NCBI GenBank assembly: GCA_030648705.1
Contig: JAUSHF010000029.1
Span: 1 to 10,204, forward strand
Direction of reading: 5' to 3'
DNA length: 10,204 bases
Source of the DNA: a bacterium
Lineage (GTDB): Bacteria; Patescibacteriota; Minisyncoccia; Phycocordibacterales; PALSA-1337
This document shows positions 1 through 6,261 of the stretch, piece by piece; position 1 is the first letter of the stretch, and each line of letters starts with the position of its first letter. The notes beneath the pieces were generated by a model. That model searched no databases. It was not told the origin of the DNA and was given only the letters and a program-made list of their open reading frames with translations. The position numbers and the translations under genes are program-made.

Positions 1-857
1 TAGGTACAGAGAGACATGATGCTAGAAGAATAGATAATCAGCTTCGTGGACGTGCAGGCAGACAAGGTGATCCCGGAGAGACTCAGTTCTTCGTATCTAT
101 GGAAGATAGTCTGATGAAGATCTTTGCCTCTGATATGGTGAAGAAAATGATGGGTAAGCTTGGGGTACCAGAAGATGAACCTTTACAAAATGGTTTAGTA
201 ACTAAATCTTTAGAAACAGCTCAAACAAAAGTAGAAGGATTCCACTTCGATGCGCGTAAAGTAACTCTGGAATACGACGACGTTCTAAATCATCAGAGAA
301 AGATAATGTATGAACGCAGAAGAAAGCTTCTTCTCGGTTCTATTGATGAAGTTAAAGAAAAGTCAAAAGAAATGCTTGGTGAGCAGGCTATTATAGACGA
401 AAAAGAAAAAGCTTTCGGCCACGATGCTTTCTGGAACGCATTTCGACAGCTTCTGTTACAAACCTTAGATATGTTCTGGGTAGATCACTTAGAAGCTATG
501 GACTATACTCGTTCCAGTGTGAACCTACGTGCTTACGGTCAAAGAGATCCATTAGTCGAATACAAAAAAGAAGGTCTGAATTTATTCCGTACAATGCAAG
601 AAGGAATTAAAAATCAAATAATAAATATATTGCCTAATCTTGGAACTCCAGTCATAGCTCCCGCATCAGTAGAAACTCAGTTAAAAGAGGTTAAAGAAGG
701 TGCTGATTTCCTTACAGAAGGAGATGGAAGTAAAGGAAAAGTTATAGGACAAGTAAGTACTCCAAAAATGAAAAATGAAAGTGGGGAAGAAGTTGGTAGG
801 AATGACATTTGTCCTTGCGGAAGCGGAAAAAAATTTAAACGATGTCATGGAAAGTAG
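1..857 (+). CDS. secA: Preprotein translocase ATPase SecA, C-terminal part (5' end outside window)
   Basis: SecA is the cytoplasmic ATPase that drives unfolded preproteins through the SecYEG channel. The reading frame is open from base 3, giving 284 residues that continue a gene starting upstream. Seen: the final helicase motif QLRGRAGRQGDPG at local residues 13-25 (end of nucleotide-binding domain 2); the helical scaffold signature with LEYDDVLNHQR near 90-100 and LLQTLDMFWVDHLEAMDY near 150-168; then a linker and a terminal SEC-C zinc motif GRNDICPCGSGKKFKRCH at 265-282, with ligands Cys270, Cys272, Cys281 and His282. The first ATG in frame (base 99) is internal and is not the start. Between the two scaffold segments only about 38 residues separate RKLLLG from LLQTLDMF, against roughly 95 in E. 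coli SecA as I recall it, so the helical wing domain looks much reduced. It stops at TAG. Family assignment is essentially certain. Confidence 0.97.
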   Translation, partial: GTERHDARRIDNQLRGRAGRQGDPGETQFFVSMEDSLMKIFASDMVKKMMGKLGVPEDEPLQNGLVTKSLETAQTKVEGFHFDARKVTLEYDDVLNHQRKIMYERRRKLLLGSIDEVKEKSKEMLGEQAIIDEKEKAFGHDAFWNAFRQLLLQTLDMFWVDHLEAMDYTRSSVNLRAYGQRDPLVEYKKEGLNLFRTMQEGIKNQIINILPNLGTPVIAPASVETQLKEVKEGADFLTEGDGSKGKVIGQVSTPKMKNESGEEVGRNDICPCGSGKKFKRCHGK

Positions 858-889
858 TCTGAATAGAACGATTTAGAATTTTCAACCGA

Positions 890-917
890 TTGACTATTGT
901 ATATTTTTTGATAGAAT
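890..917 (+). promoter_or_regulatory. Sigma-70-type promoter for the small RNA downstream of secA
   Basis: A -35 hexamer TTGACT (890-895) is followed after 16 bases by a -10 hexamer TAGAAT (912-917), which carries an extended-10 TG at 909-910. It is among the best promoters in the window, yet no start codon lies just downstream, unlike the gene promoters here. Transcription would start near base 924. The same -35 hexamer is used by the csoR promoter. Confidence 0.6.
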
Positions 918-923
918 TACGGT

Positions 924-1017
924 ATAAATCTCGCGGCCATTGATTTATGTCAAGTTGGTACTGTTCGGCAAATAGCTGACGGCGAGTCAAAAATAGCGAT
1001 TTAAAACCGCTATTTTT
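924..1017 (+). ncRNA. Candidate small structured RNA (unknown family)
   Basis: A transcript from the promoter at 890-917 would run about 95 bases and end at the hairpin terminator at 989-1017. The sequence folds by eye into a three-way junction. The closing stem pairs CTCGC (930-934) with GCGAG (982-986). A small hairpin pairs TTGA (940-943) with TCAA (950-953). A longer hairpin spans 954-980: GTTGG pairs with CTGAC and CTGTT with AATAG around a CGGCA loop, with a TA bulge and some G-U pairs. I do not recognise it as tRNA, SRP RNA, 6S, tmRNA or RNase P RNA. It could instead be only secA 3' UTR. The existence of a transcript and its function are both inference. Confidence 0.4.
989..1017. terminator. 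Bidirectional intrinsic terminator
   Basis: A perfect 10-bp stem, AAAAATAGCG (989-998) with CGCTATTTTT (1008-1017), encloses a 9-base loop. The A-run on one arm and T-run on the other allow termination in both directions. It sits between secA/the candidate RNA on the plus strand and the convergent hypothetical gene on the minus strand. The TAG stop of the minus-strand gene (1010-1012) lies inside the stem. Confidence 0.85.
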
Positions 1018-1381
1018 GTTTCTTGAAATCCATTACGCTAACAAAGAAAAGTTTGCCAAAATTAATTTGTCCTACTATAACCTTGATGTGATGATTATTT
1101 TTATTAATTAAAGCGAAATATTCAGCTTTTTTATGTACTCTAACTTCCATGATATTTGTTTCTAAGGAACAGACAATATCTTTAACATATTTAAATAAAT
1201 CAAATCTCCGCATCTGATCTCTTACTGGGCGAATATTTTTACCTTTTCTTATAAAGTGTCTGAACCCATACTGATTAAAATGGACATGATTATCATTTAA
1301 AACTGGACATTTTATCTTACCGATACTAAAGTACTCAGCTTTTATTTTTTGTAATTCTTTTGTATATAAATTTTCGAACAT
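1010..1381 (-). CDS. Small hypothetical protein, 123 aa
   Basis: I do not recognise this protein with confidence. It is soluble (no signal peptide or membrane segment) and basic. An N-terminal half contains VHFNQYGFRHFIRKGKN and RPVRDQMRRFDLF, followed by a C-terminal beta-rich stretch containing YFALINK, HIKVIVGQI and KLFFVSVMDF. The order, a His/Arg-rich segment followed by strands ending in a hydrophobic K-V-I-V pattern, loosely recalls small BECR-fold RNase/toxin-like proteins found in CPR genomes; this is a weak guess and no partner antitoxin gene is adjacent. Support for a real gene: the start ATG has a TATGAT -10 box six bases upstream, as in the neighbouring genes, and the stop lies in a strong terminator. 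It is convergent with secA and divergent from the AI-2E-family gene. It stops at TAG. Confidence 0.7.
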   Translation of the reverse strand: MFENLYTKELQKIKAEYFSIGKIKCPVLNDNHVHFNQYGFRHFIRKGKNIRPVRDQMRRFDLFKYVKDIVCSLETNIMEVRVHKKAEYFALINKNNHHIKVIVGQINFGKLFFVSVMDFKKQK

Positions 1382-1387
1382 CTATTA

Positions 1388-1393
1388 ATCATA
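1388..1393 (-). promoter_or_regulatory. -10 box of the small hypothetical gene (leaderless type)
   Basis: On the minus strand TATGAT lies exactly six bases before the ATG at 1381-1379, so +1 would coincide with the start codon. No Shine-Dalgarno sequence precedes the ATG. No good -35 is visible. Confidence 0.5.
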
Positions 1394-1404
1394 CAATTTA
1401 CCTA

Positions 1405-1445
1405 ATGAAGTTCTGATAAAGAAATAATAAAGAAATCATGAAGTT
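1405..1445. repeat. Direct repeat in the divergent promoter region
   Basis: ATGAAGTT occurs at 1405-1412 and again at 1438-1445, on either side of an A-rich stretch. ATGAAGTTCT (1405-1414) recurs at 3310-3319. AAGAAATCAT (1430-1439) recurs in reverse complement at 3333-3342, upstream of the lipase gene. The region could hold binding sites for a regulator shared by these promoters. It may also be chance in AT-rich DNA. Confidence 0.35.
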
Positions 1446-1468
1446 TTAATGCAGTCTTAATAATAATC

Positions 1469-1477
1469 TGCTAGAAT
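1469..1477 (+). promoter_or_regulatory. Extended -10 promoter of the AI-2E-family gene (leaderless type)
   Basis: TGCTAGAAT gives TGn plus a TAGAAT -10 whose last base lies seven bases before the ATG at 1485. Transcription would start at or next to the A of ATG. No convincing -35 hexamer is visible, which fits an extended -10 or an activated promoter. Confidence 0.55.
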
Positions 1478-1484
1478 ATAGGGT

Positions 1485-2537
1485 ATGAAACCACATAATA
1501 ATCTTCAGCAATATTTCTTCTTTAGTATTGTTGCTATAGTCGGTGTACTAACAGTGTTCATGTTTATACCGTTTTTGGCTCCAGTATTACTTGCACTCGT
1601 CTGCGTCACTATTTTTTATCCATTACATAAAAAAGTTTCAAAATTAATTTCCAAAGGAAATATGGGAAGTAGCTTTTCAGCACTAATATCTTTAGCTACA
1701 GTTCTCCTTATCGTCCTCATACCGTTATCATTCATAGCTATAGAAGTATCGATAGAAGCAAAAAGTGTATATGATTATTTGACAGTCGGTAATGGTAATT
1801 TACCTTCTCTTGATTATGTAAACGAGATGTTGTCAAAATATTCTGATAAATTATTACCCGGAAGTGATGAAACGGTATTACAGACTATAAATATCAGTGA
1901 TTATATTAAACAGGTATTAAAGTTAGCATTTACAAATATAGACTCCATTTTCTCCAGTGCGGCGAAAATATTTTTTGAATTTATTATTCTACTTTTGGCA
2001 ATATTCTATTTCTTCCGAGATGGCGAATCATTTAGGAAACAGATTATAAAGCTTAGTCCGTTAGATGATACAGAAGATGAACAGATATTTAAACGGCTTT
2101 CGAGGGCGGTAAGCTCTATTATTAAAGGAACTATTTTTGTATCAGTCATTCAGGGAATACTAGCGGGTATAGGCTTTACTATTTTCGGAGTTCCAAGTCC
2201 TGCTCTTTGGGGAAGTGTGGCTATGGTAGCAGCATTAGTTCCTGGTTTCGGTACTTCATTAGTGCTTTTTCCAGCTGTAATATATCTTTTTATAAACGGT
2301 TCACTAGGTATGGCTTTAGGTTTATTAATTTGGGCAGTTCTCGCTGTAGGTCTCATAGATAATTTATTAGCTCCTAAATTAATGGGTAGTGGTACTGGTG
2401 TACATCCTTTCTTAATATTATTATCAGTTGTCGGTGGTTTAACCGTATTTGGTCCTGTGGGATTCATTGCTGGGCCACTAGTAGTATCTTTACTTTACGC
2501 TGTAATGGATATTCACAGACAGTTTGTGTCTTCTTAG
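1485..2537 (+). CDS. AI-2E/PerM-family (DUF20) membrane protein
   Basis: This 350-residue polytopic membrane protein has the usual family length (about 340-370). Hydrophobic segments lie at about 10-47, 66-88, 158-178, 215-235, 238-270, 274-295 and 306-340; the hydrophilic stretch 89-157 would form the family's characteristic large loop between the early and late helices. Family signatures seen are FFRDG (177-181), the glycine-rich segment around IKGT...QGILAGIGF (213-231), IDNLLAPKLMGS (291-302) and GGLTVFGPVGFIAGP (317-331). Members include E. coli TqsA (autoinducer-2 export) and others linked to ion or small-molecule transport, so the substrate here cannot be named. It appears to be transcribed alone, with its own promoter and a separate promoter for the next gene 52 bases on. 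It ends with tandem TAG TAG codons. Confidence 0.93.
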   Translation: MKPHNNLQQYFFFSIVAIVGVLTVFMFIPFLAPVLLALVCVTIFYPLHKKVSKLISKGNMGSSFSALISLATVLLIVLIPLSFIAIEVSIEAKSVYDYLTVGNGNLPSLDYVNEMLSKYSDKLLPGSDETVLQTINISDYIKQVLKLAFTNIDSIFSSAAKIFFEFIILLLAIFYFFRDGESFRKQIIKLSPLDDTEDEQIFKRLSRAVSSIIKGTIFVSVIQGILAGIGFTIFGVPSPALWGSVAMVAALVPGFGTSLVLFPAVIYLFINGSLGMALGLLIWAVLAVGLIDNLLAPKLMGSGTGVHPFLILLSVVGGLTVFGPVGFIAGPLVVSLLYAVMDIHRQFVSS

Positions 2538-2575
2538 TAGACTACTTGGGATTTTGCTTAATTAGATAAATAGTT

Positions 2576-2581
2576 TATAAT
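2576..2581 (+). promoter_or_regulatory. -10 box of the cyclophilin gene (leaderless type)
   Basis: A perfect TATAAT lies eight bases before the ATG at 2590. A weak -35 candidate TTGCTT (2554-2559) is 16 bases upstream. There is no Shine-Dalgarno sequence, so a leaderless message is expected. Confidence 0.6.
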
Positions 2582-2589
2582 CTTTAAAT

Positions 2590-3258
2590 ATGGAAAAAGA
2601 AAATAAATTTGCACCATTCATTTGGTTAATTTTAGTGGTTTTAGTTTTTATTGGGATTTTGTATTTTTTACCAAAAGAAAATAATGCTTCTGAGGATAAA
2701 AAAACAAATGTTTCAGATATTATTAAAAAAGATGAAACAGCTTCAGTCGCATTTTCAATTTTACAATTTAATAAAGATAAAAAATATATGGTTAAAATAG
2801 AAACAAGTAAGGGAATTATTAAGATAGAAATGTTTGGAAATGATGCTCCTAAGACGGTGGAGAACTTTGTGACTTTAGCTAATAAAGGTTATTACAACGG
2901 AGTGATTTTTCACAGAGTTATAAAGGGCTTTATGATACAGGGTGGAGATCCTACTGGCACTGGTAGCGGAGGTCCTGGCTATCAGTTTGCAGATGAATTA
3001 AATCCAAATACAGAATCATATAAGAATGGATATAAGAGAGGTGTGGTAGCAATGGCAAATGCTGGACCTAATACTAATGGAAGTCAGTTTTTCATAATAC
3101 ATGCAGACTATCCATTACCTAATGCTTACACTATTTTTGGAAAAGTTGTAGAAGGAATAGAGGTGGTAGATGCTATAGCAAATACCCAAACTGGTCCCGG
3201 CGATAGACCAATAGATGATATACAGATGAAAGTTGTAACTGTGGAAGAATCGAAATAA
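2590..3258 (+). CDS. Membrane-anchored cyclophilin-type peptidyl-prolyl isomerase
   Basis: This enzyme catalyses cis-trans isomerisation of peptide bonds before proline, assisting folding of exported proteins. Of its 222 residues, 1-8 are short and charged, 9-28 form one membrane helix, 29-65 are a hydrophilic linker, and 66-219 are the cyclophilin domain. Catalytic and pocket residues are present: FHRVIKGFMIQGGDP at 107-121 (Arg109 equivalent to CypA Arg55, Phe114, Gln117), MANAGPNTNGSQFFI at 155-169, and YTIFGKVVEGIEVV at 180-193. Tyr180 stands where eukaryotic CypA has His126, as in other bacterial forms. There is no cleavage site or lipobox after the helix, so an N-in, C-out anchor with the enzyme outside the cytoplasm is likely. 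A weak hairpin follows the gene. The family is certain; the exact paralogue is not. Confidence 0.95.
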   Translation: MEKENKFAPFIWLILVVLVFIGILYFLPKENNASEDKKTNVSDIIKKDETASVAFSILQFNKDKKYMVKIETSKGIIKIEMFGNDAPKTVENFVTLANKGYYNGVIFHRVIKGFMIQGGDPTGTGSGGPGYQFADELNPNTESYKNGYKRGVVAMANAGPNTNGSQFFIIHADYPLPNAYTIFGKVVEGIEVVDAIANTQTGPGDRPIDDIQMKVVTVEESK

Positions 3259-3268
3259 TCGTTAAGAT

Positions 3269-3285
3269 AGGCTATGAAATAGCCT
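3269..3285 (+). terminator. Weak hairpin terminator after the cyclophilin gene
   Basis: A 7-bp perfect stem, AGGCTAT (3269-3275) with ATAGCCT (3279-3285), closes a 3-base GAA loop and starts 11 bases after the stop codon. Only a short T-run (3291-3294) follows, so termination strength is uncertain. Confidence 0.5.
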
Positions 3286-3307
3286 CTGAATTTTCGAGAT
3301 AAAATAT

Positions 3308-3347
3308 TTATGAAGTTCTTTATAATTTGTTTATGATTTCTTCATAA
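3308..3347. repeat. Inverted repeat upstream of the lipase promoter
   Basis: TTATGAAG (3308-3315) is repeated inverted as CTTCATAA (3340-3347), with 24 bases between. The element ends seven bases before the extended -10 of the lipase gene. It shares two 10-base words with the region upstream of the gene at 1485. It may be an operator or activator site; an additional TATAAT at 3321-3326 lies inside it. Confidence 0.4.
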
Positions 3348-3353
3348 CTACAG

Positions 3354-3362
3354 TGTTAAGAT
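3354..3362 (+). promoter_or_regulatory. Extended -10 promoter of the secreted lipase gene (leaderless type)
   Basis: TGTTAAGAT gives TGn plus a TAAGAT -10 whose last base lies nine bases before the ATG at 3372. No clear -35 is present; instead the inverted repeat at 3308-3347 covers that area. No Shine-Dalgarno sequence is present. Confidence 0.5.
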
Positions 3363-3371
3363 AAAAAGCAT

Positions 3372-6245
3372 ATGAAAAAATTTATATGCTTTTTATTTAT
3401 ATTTTGTGTGTTTGCAATAAATGCGAATAAAGCGCATGCAGAAACCAAAATTATGGAAGATGAGATTAGTGTTCCGTATGTTATGACTAAAGAGGGTAGT
3501 CCTTATATTCTAGATCATGATATCAGATTTGTGAGTTCCTCAGGTTTAAAGGTGAACTCTGGGGTAGATATATTATTAGAAAATAATCCTTATGTTTATA
3601 TAGGATCAAAAATTGAGCTAAATGGAGATGTAAATAATGTGATAAAAATATCAGGGAATGGACAAATTGCTCTAAATTCTCTGGATGGGTATATCTCTAA
3701 TACCAAGTTTTTCAATGGGGTATCTCTATATATTAATGATAATTCTAAACTAGTCGGTGATGGTGTGGAATTTTCAGATTCTAATAAAGCTATATCAGTA
3801 TCATATGATTCCTCTATTAATTTAATTAACTCTAATTTTCACGATTTGAATAATGGTATAATATTTCTTTCTAAACCTGTATTGATGAGAAACACCATCT
3901 TCGATTTCTTCGTTAAAACTGCTAATGCACAAAGTTTAAATAATATTATTCAGAACAGTATATTTGAGAATATTAATTCTTATGCCGTGGATAACCGCCG
4001 AAATGAGGATGTCTCTACTGTAAATGTTTCCAATAATTGGTGGGGAGATCCATCTGGGCCGAATTATTATTTTGAGAATTACAGTTCTGTTAGTGTGGAT
4101 AATCCGGAAATCATTACTAATAATGGCTTAGGACAGTTGATAAATGGTAATTTATTTTTTAAGCCATGGCTTATAGAAAGACCTATCATAGTGCTGGCAG
4201 AGGAAGAAAAATGTTGTTCGAATGTCGTTTTTATACCAGGTATTCAGGCTAGTCGTTTATACGGCGATGATATAAGTGGTAAAACTGAAAAATTGTGGGA
4301 ACCTTCCAGTAATTCTGATGTCAGAAGTCTTTATTTAAATGAGAAAGGAGAAAGTATTTCGAATAACATAGAAGCCAAAGACTTATTAGCTTCGGCTTAT
4401 GGATTTGTGGGGATTTATGATTCGTTTATTAAATTTATGGATATTTTAGTTAGCTCGAGTACTAAAAAGGTAAAAGAATGGACACCATTACCTTATGATT
4501 GGAGAATGAGTGTAGAAGATATCGCGAAGGGAATGATACAAGACATTGAAAAGACTGCAAGCACCTCGCTAACAGGTAAGGTCTCTATTGTGGCGCATAG
4601 TAATGGTGGATTAGTGGCAAAGTCCCTAGTTAATGAGTTGAAAAATCTAGGAAAAGAAAATTTGATAGATAAATTAATATTTGTAGCAGTACCACACTTA
4701 GGTGCTCCAAAGACAATATTTTCAATGCTCCACGGTGACTGGCAAGAAATACCGCCGAATATGGGATTGGTGGTAGACAAACCTACAGTGAGGGGTCTGG
4801 CAGAAAATATGAAAAGCGCTTTCGGTCTTTTGCCTACATCGAAATATTTTGAGAATATAAATAACAAAATTTTATCTTTTACTGCTTCTGCCGGTAATCT
4901 GGGCTGGGATTCATCTCTTTGGCAAAGCGGTATTTCTAGCTTTGGAACTCTAAAGAATTTTCTATCTGGAATTCTACGAAGTACTACTACGAAACCTGCA
5001 TTAAGAGATATTTCTTCACCGAATATACTAAGCGTAAATTTATTAAATAATACAGAAGAATTCCATAATAAATTAGATAATTTAGAAATTCCTACTAATA
5101 TAGAGATTTTTAATATTGTCGGATCAGGAATCTTTACCCCGATAGAGCTTAGTTATAAAGTAAAGGAACATAGATCTTGCACTGTACACGGATGTAATAT
5201 TTTATATCCCATACAGAGAGGTTTCGGAGAGTCTATGAATGGTGATGGTACAGTTCCTGCTTTAAGTGCTAAGAGCTCTGCAGATTTTGTCGATAAAAAT
5301 CTATATATAAATCTTAAAGGATACAGTTCAGGAATGACTAAGGATCGCAGTCACGCAGATATCCTAGAGGCAGATGTTACCCGCGAATTAGTGGGTGAAT
5401 TAGTTTCTACGACCAGTAATATATCTAATAATCTTCTCAGATTCAAATTACCTAAATACGTAACCTTAGAAGAACCAGAATTTGATGAATCATCATACAG
5501 AAGTTTGGAATTCACTATTCATTCTCCTGTAGATATGATAATTACAGATGATAAAGGTAGACAATTAAAAATAGTTAAAGGAGCCACGGAAGATGATTTA
5601 GATAGAATAGTGAATGAAATCCCAGGTGCAGAGTATATTGATTTTGGAGACCAAACCTTTTCTGTTCCGCCTGAAGGAAAGTACACTGTAATTTTTAATG
5701 CTACAGGACAAGGTTTCTTCGGCTTTGATGCTGTGATTACTGATGGTACACATAAAGTTATTTCTGAAGCAATATTTTCAGATATACCAGTGTCTCCAGA
5801 ATTAGAAGCAAAATACGAATATATCCCAGTGTTTTCTAGCTCAGTATCTTCTCCTGTGTCTACTATTTCTTCTTCCAGTTTAATGTCTGTCGATATAGAT
5901 GGTGATGGTAAAGAGGATATTAAACTTGGAGCAAATAAAAAATTAACACCAGAAGAGGAATTAACTTTTCTTAGGGGTCAGTTTAAAGGATTAGGTTTAG
6001 ATATAAAAGTATGGAGAAGAATAGATAAAAAGTTCGACAAGATTTTGTCCCTGATAAAAAAACAAAAAAAAGAAAAAGTTGAAAAAATTATCGAAAAGAT
6101 ATATATGAGTCTTTATAAATTTTCAGAAAAATATGGTGAGAAAAGTGGAAAAGACGGAAGAGGGAAACATCATCAGAAAATGACAGATATAGAGAAGAAT
6201 GCCGTAGCTGATTCATTAGAAAAAACTATTGATAATCTAGAATAA
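3372..6245 (+). CDS. Secreted beta-helix/LCAT-type alpha/beta-hydrolase (putative lipase or acyltransferase)
   Basis: This 957-residue exported protein has a clear signal peptide (basic start, hydrophobic 4-17, cleavage after AHA at 21-23). Residues about 45-265 resemble a right-handed parallel beta-helix, with repeated short Asn-rich strands and the motif VSNNWWGDPSGP (219-230). Residues about 285-675 are an alpha/beta hydrolase of the lecithin:cholesterol acyltransferase (LCAT)/lipase group. Its start is VFIPGIQASRL (286-296), the nucleophile elbow is VAHSNGG with Ser410, PHLGAP follows at 441-446, and the acid is Asp625 in NGDGTVPA. The base is His661 in SHADIL, so the triad is complete. 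Residues 710-800 look like a beta-sandwich. A Ser-rich linker (822-836), a Ca-binding-like loop DIDGDGKEDI (841-850) and a Lys-rich helical tail (about 880-957) follow. Two adjacent cysteines (281-282) and Cys603/Cys608 could form disulfides. The substrate is unknown; action on lipids outside the cell is inferred. Transcribed alone. Confidence 0.88.
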   Translation: MKKFICFLFIFCVFAINANKAHAETKIMEDEISVPYVMTKEGSPYILDHDIRFVSSSGLKVNSGVDILLENNPYVYIGSKIELNGDVNNVIKISGNGQIALNSLDGYISNTKFFNGVSLYINDNSKLVGDGVEFSDSNKAISVSYDSSINLINSNFHDLNNGIIFLSKPVLMRNTIFDFFVKTANAQSLNNIIQNSIFENINSYAVDNRRNEDVSTVNVSNNWWGDPSGPNYYFENYSSVSVDNPEIITNNGLGQLINGNLFFKPWLIERPIIVLAEEEKCCSNVVFIPGIQASRLYGDDISGKTEKLWEPSSNSDVRSLYLNEKGESISNNIEAKDLLASAYGFVGIYDSFIKFMDILVSSSTKKVKEWTPLPYDWRMSVEDIAKGMIQDIEKTASTSLTGKVSIVAHSNGGLVAKSLVNELKNLGKENLIDKLIFVAVPHLGAPKTIFSMLHGDWQEIPPNMGLVVDKPTVRGLAENMKSAFGLLPTSKYFENINNKILSFTASAGNLGWDSSLWQSGISSFGTLKNFLSGILRSTTTKPALRDISSPNILSVNLLNNTEEFHNKLDNLEIPTNIEIFNIVGSGIFTPIELSYKVKEHRSCTVHGCNILYPIQRGFGESMNGDGTVPALSAKSSADFVDKNLYINLKGYSSGMTKDRSHADILEADVTRELVGELVSTTSNISNNLLRFKLPKYVTLEEPEFDESSYRSLEFTIHSPVDMIITDDKGRQLKIVKGATEDDLDRIVNEIPGAEYIDFGDQTFSVPPEGKYTVIFNATGQGFFGFDAVITDGTHKVISEAIFSDIPVSPELEAKYEYIPVFSSSVSSPVSTISSSSLMSVDIDGDGKEDIKLGANKKLTPEEELTFLRGQFKGLGLDIKVWRRIDKKFDKILSLIKKQKKEKVEKIIEKIYMSLYKFSEKYGEKSGKDGRGKHHQKMTDIEKNAVADSLEKTIDNLE

Positions 6246-6246
6246 A

Positions 6247-6255
6247 TGATAAAAT
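6247..6255 (+). promoter_or_regulatory. Extended -10 promoter of the nuclease gene (leaderless type)
   Basis: TGATAAAAT (TGn plus TAAAAT) begins one base after the lipase stop codon. It ends exactly six bases before the ATG at 6262, which puts +1 on the start codon. The whole intergenic gap is 16 bases and is filled by this element. Confidence 0.55.
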
Positions 6256-6261
6256 TAGCTT

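Noticed and set aside
924..1017. tRNA, SRP RNA or 6S RNA at this locus
   Set aside because: No cloverleaf with a TTCRA-type T loop, no SRP GGAAG/AGCAGC core and no long bubble hairpin is present.
947..1129. A small plus-strand reading frame from ATG 947 that would pass a TGA
   Set aside because: It runs antisense across the terminator and the small hypothetical gene, has no properly spaced promoter, and its translation shows no recognisable pattern.
2150..2467. Minus-strand open frame opposite the AI-2E-family gene
   Set aside because: Shadow of a well-supported membrane protein gene. It is Pro/Thr-rich in an uninformative way and has no promoter; the same reasoning excludes the minus-strand frames at 4493-4867, 6354-6539, 8117-8470 and 8573-8767.
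2531..2560. Terminator after the AI-2E-family gene
   Set aside because: Only a 4-bp stem (AGTA/TACT) with a short T-stretch can be drawn; too weak to call.
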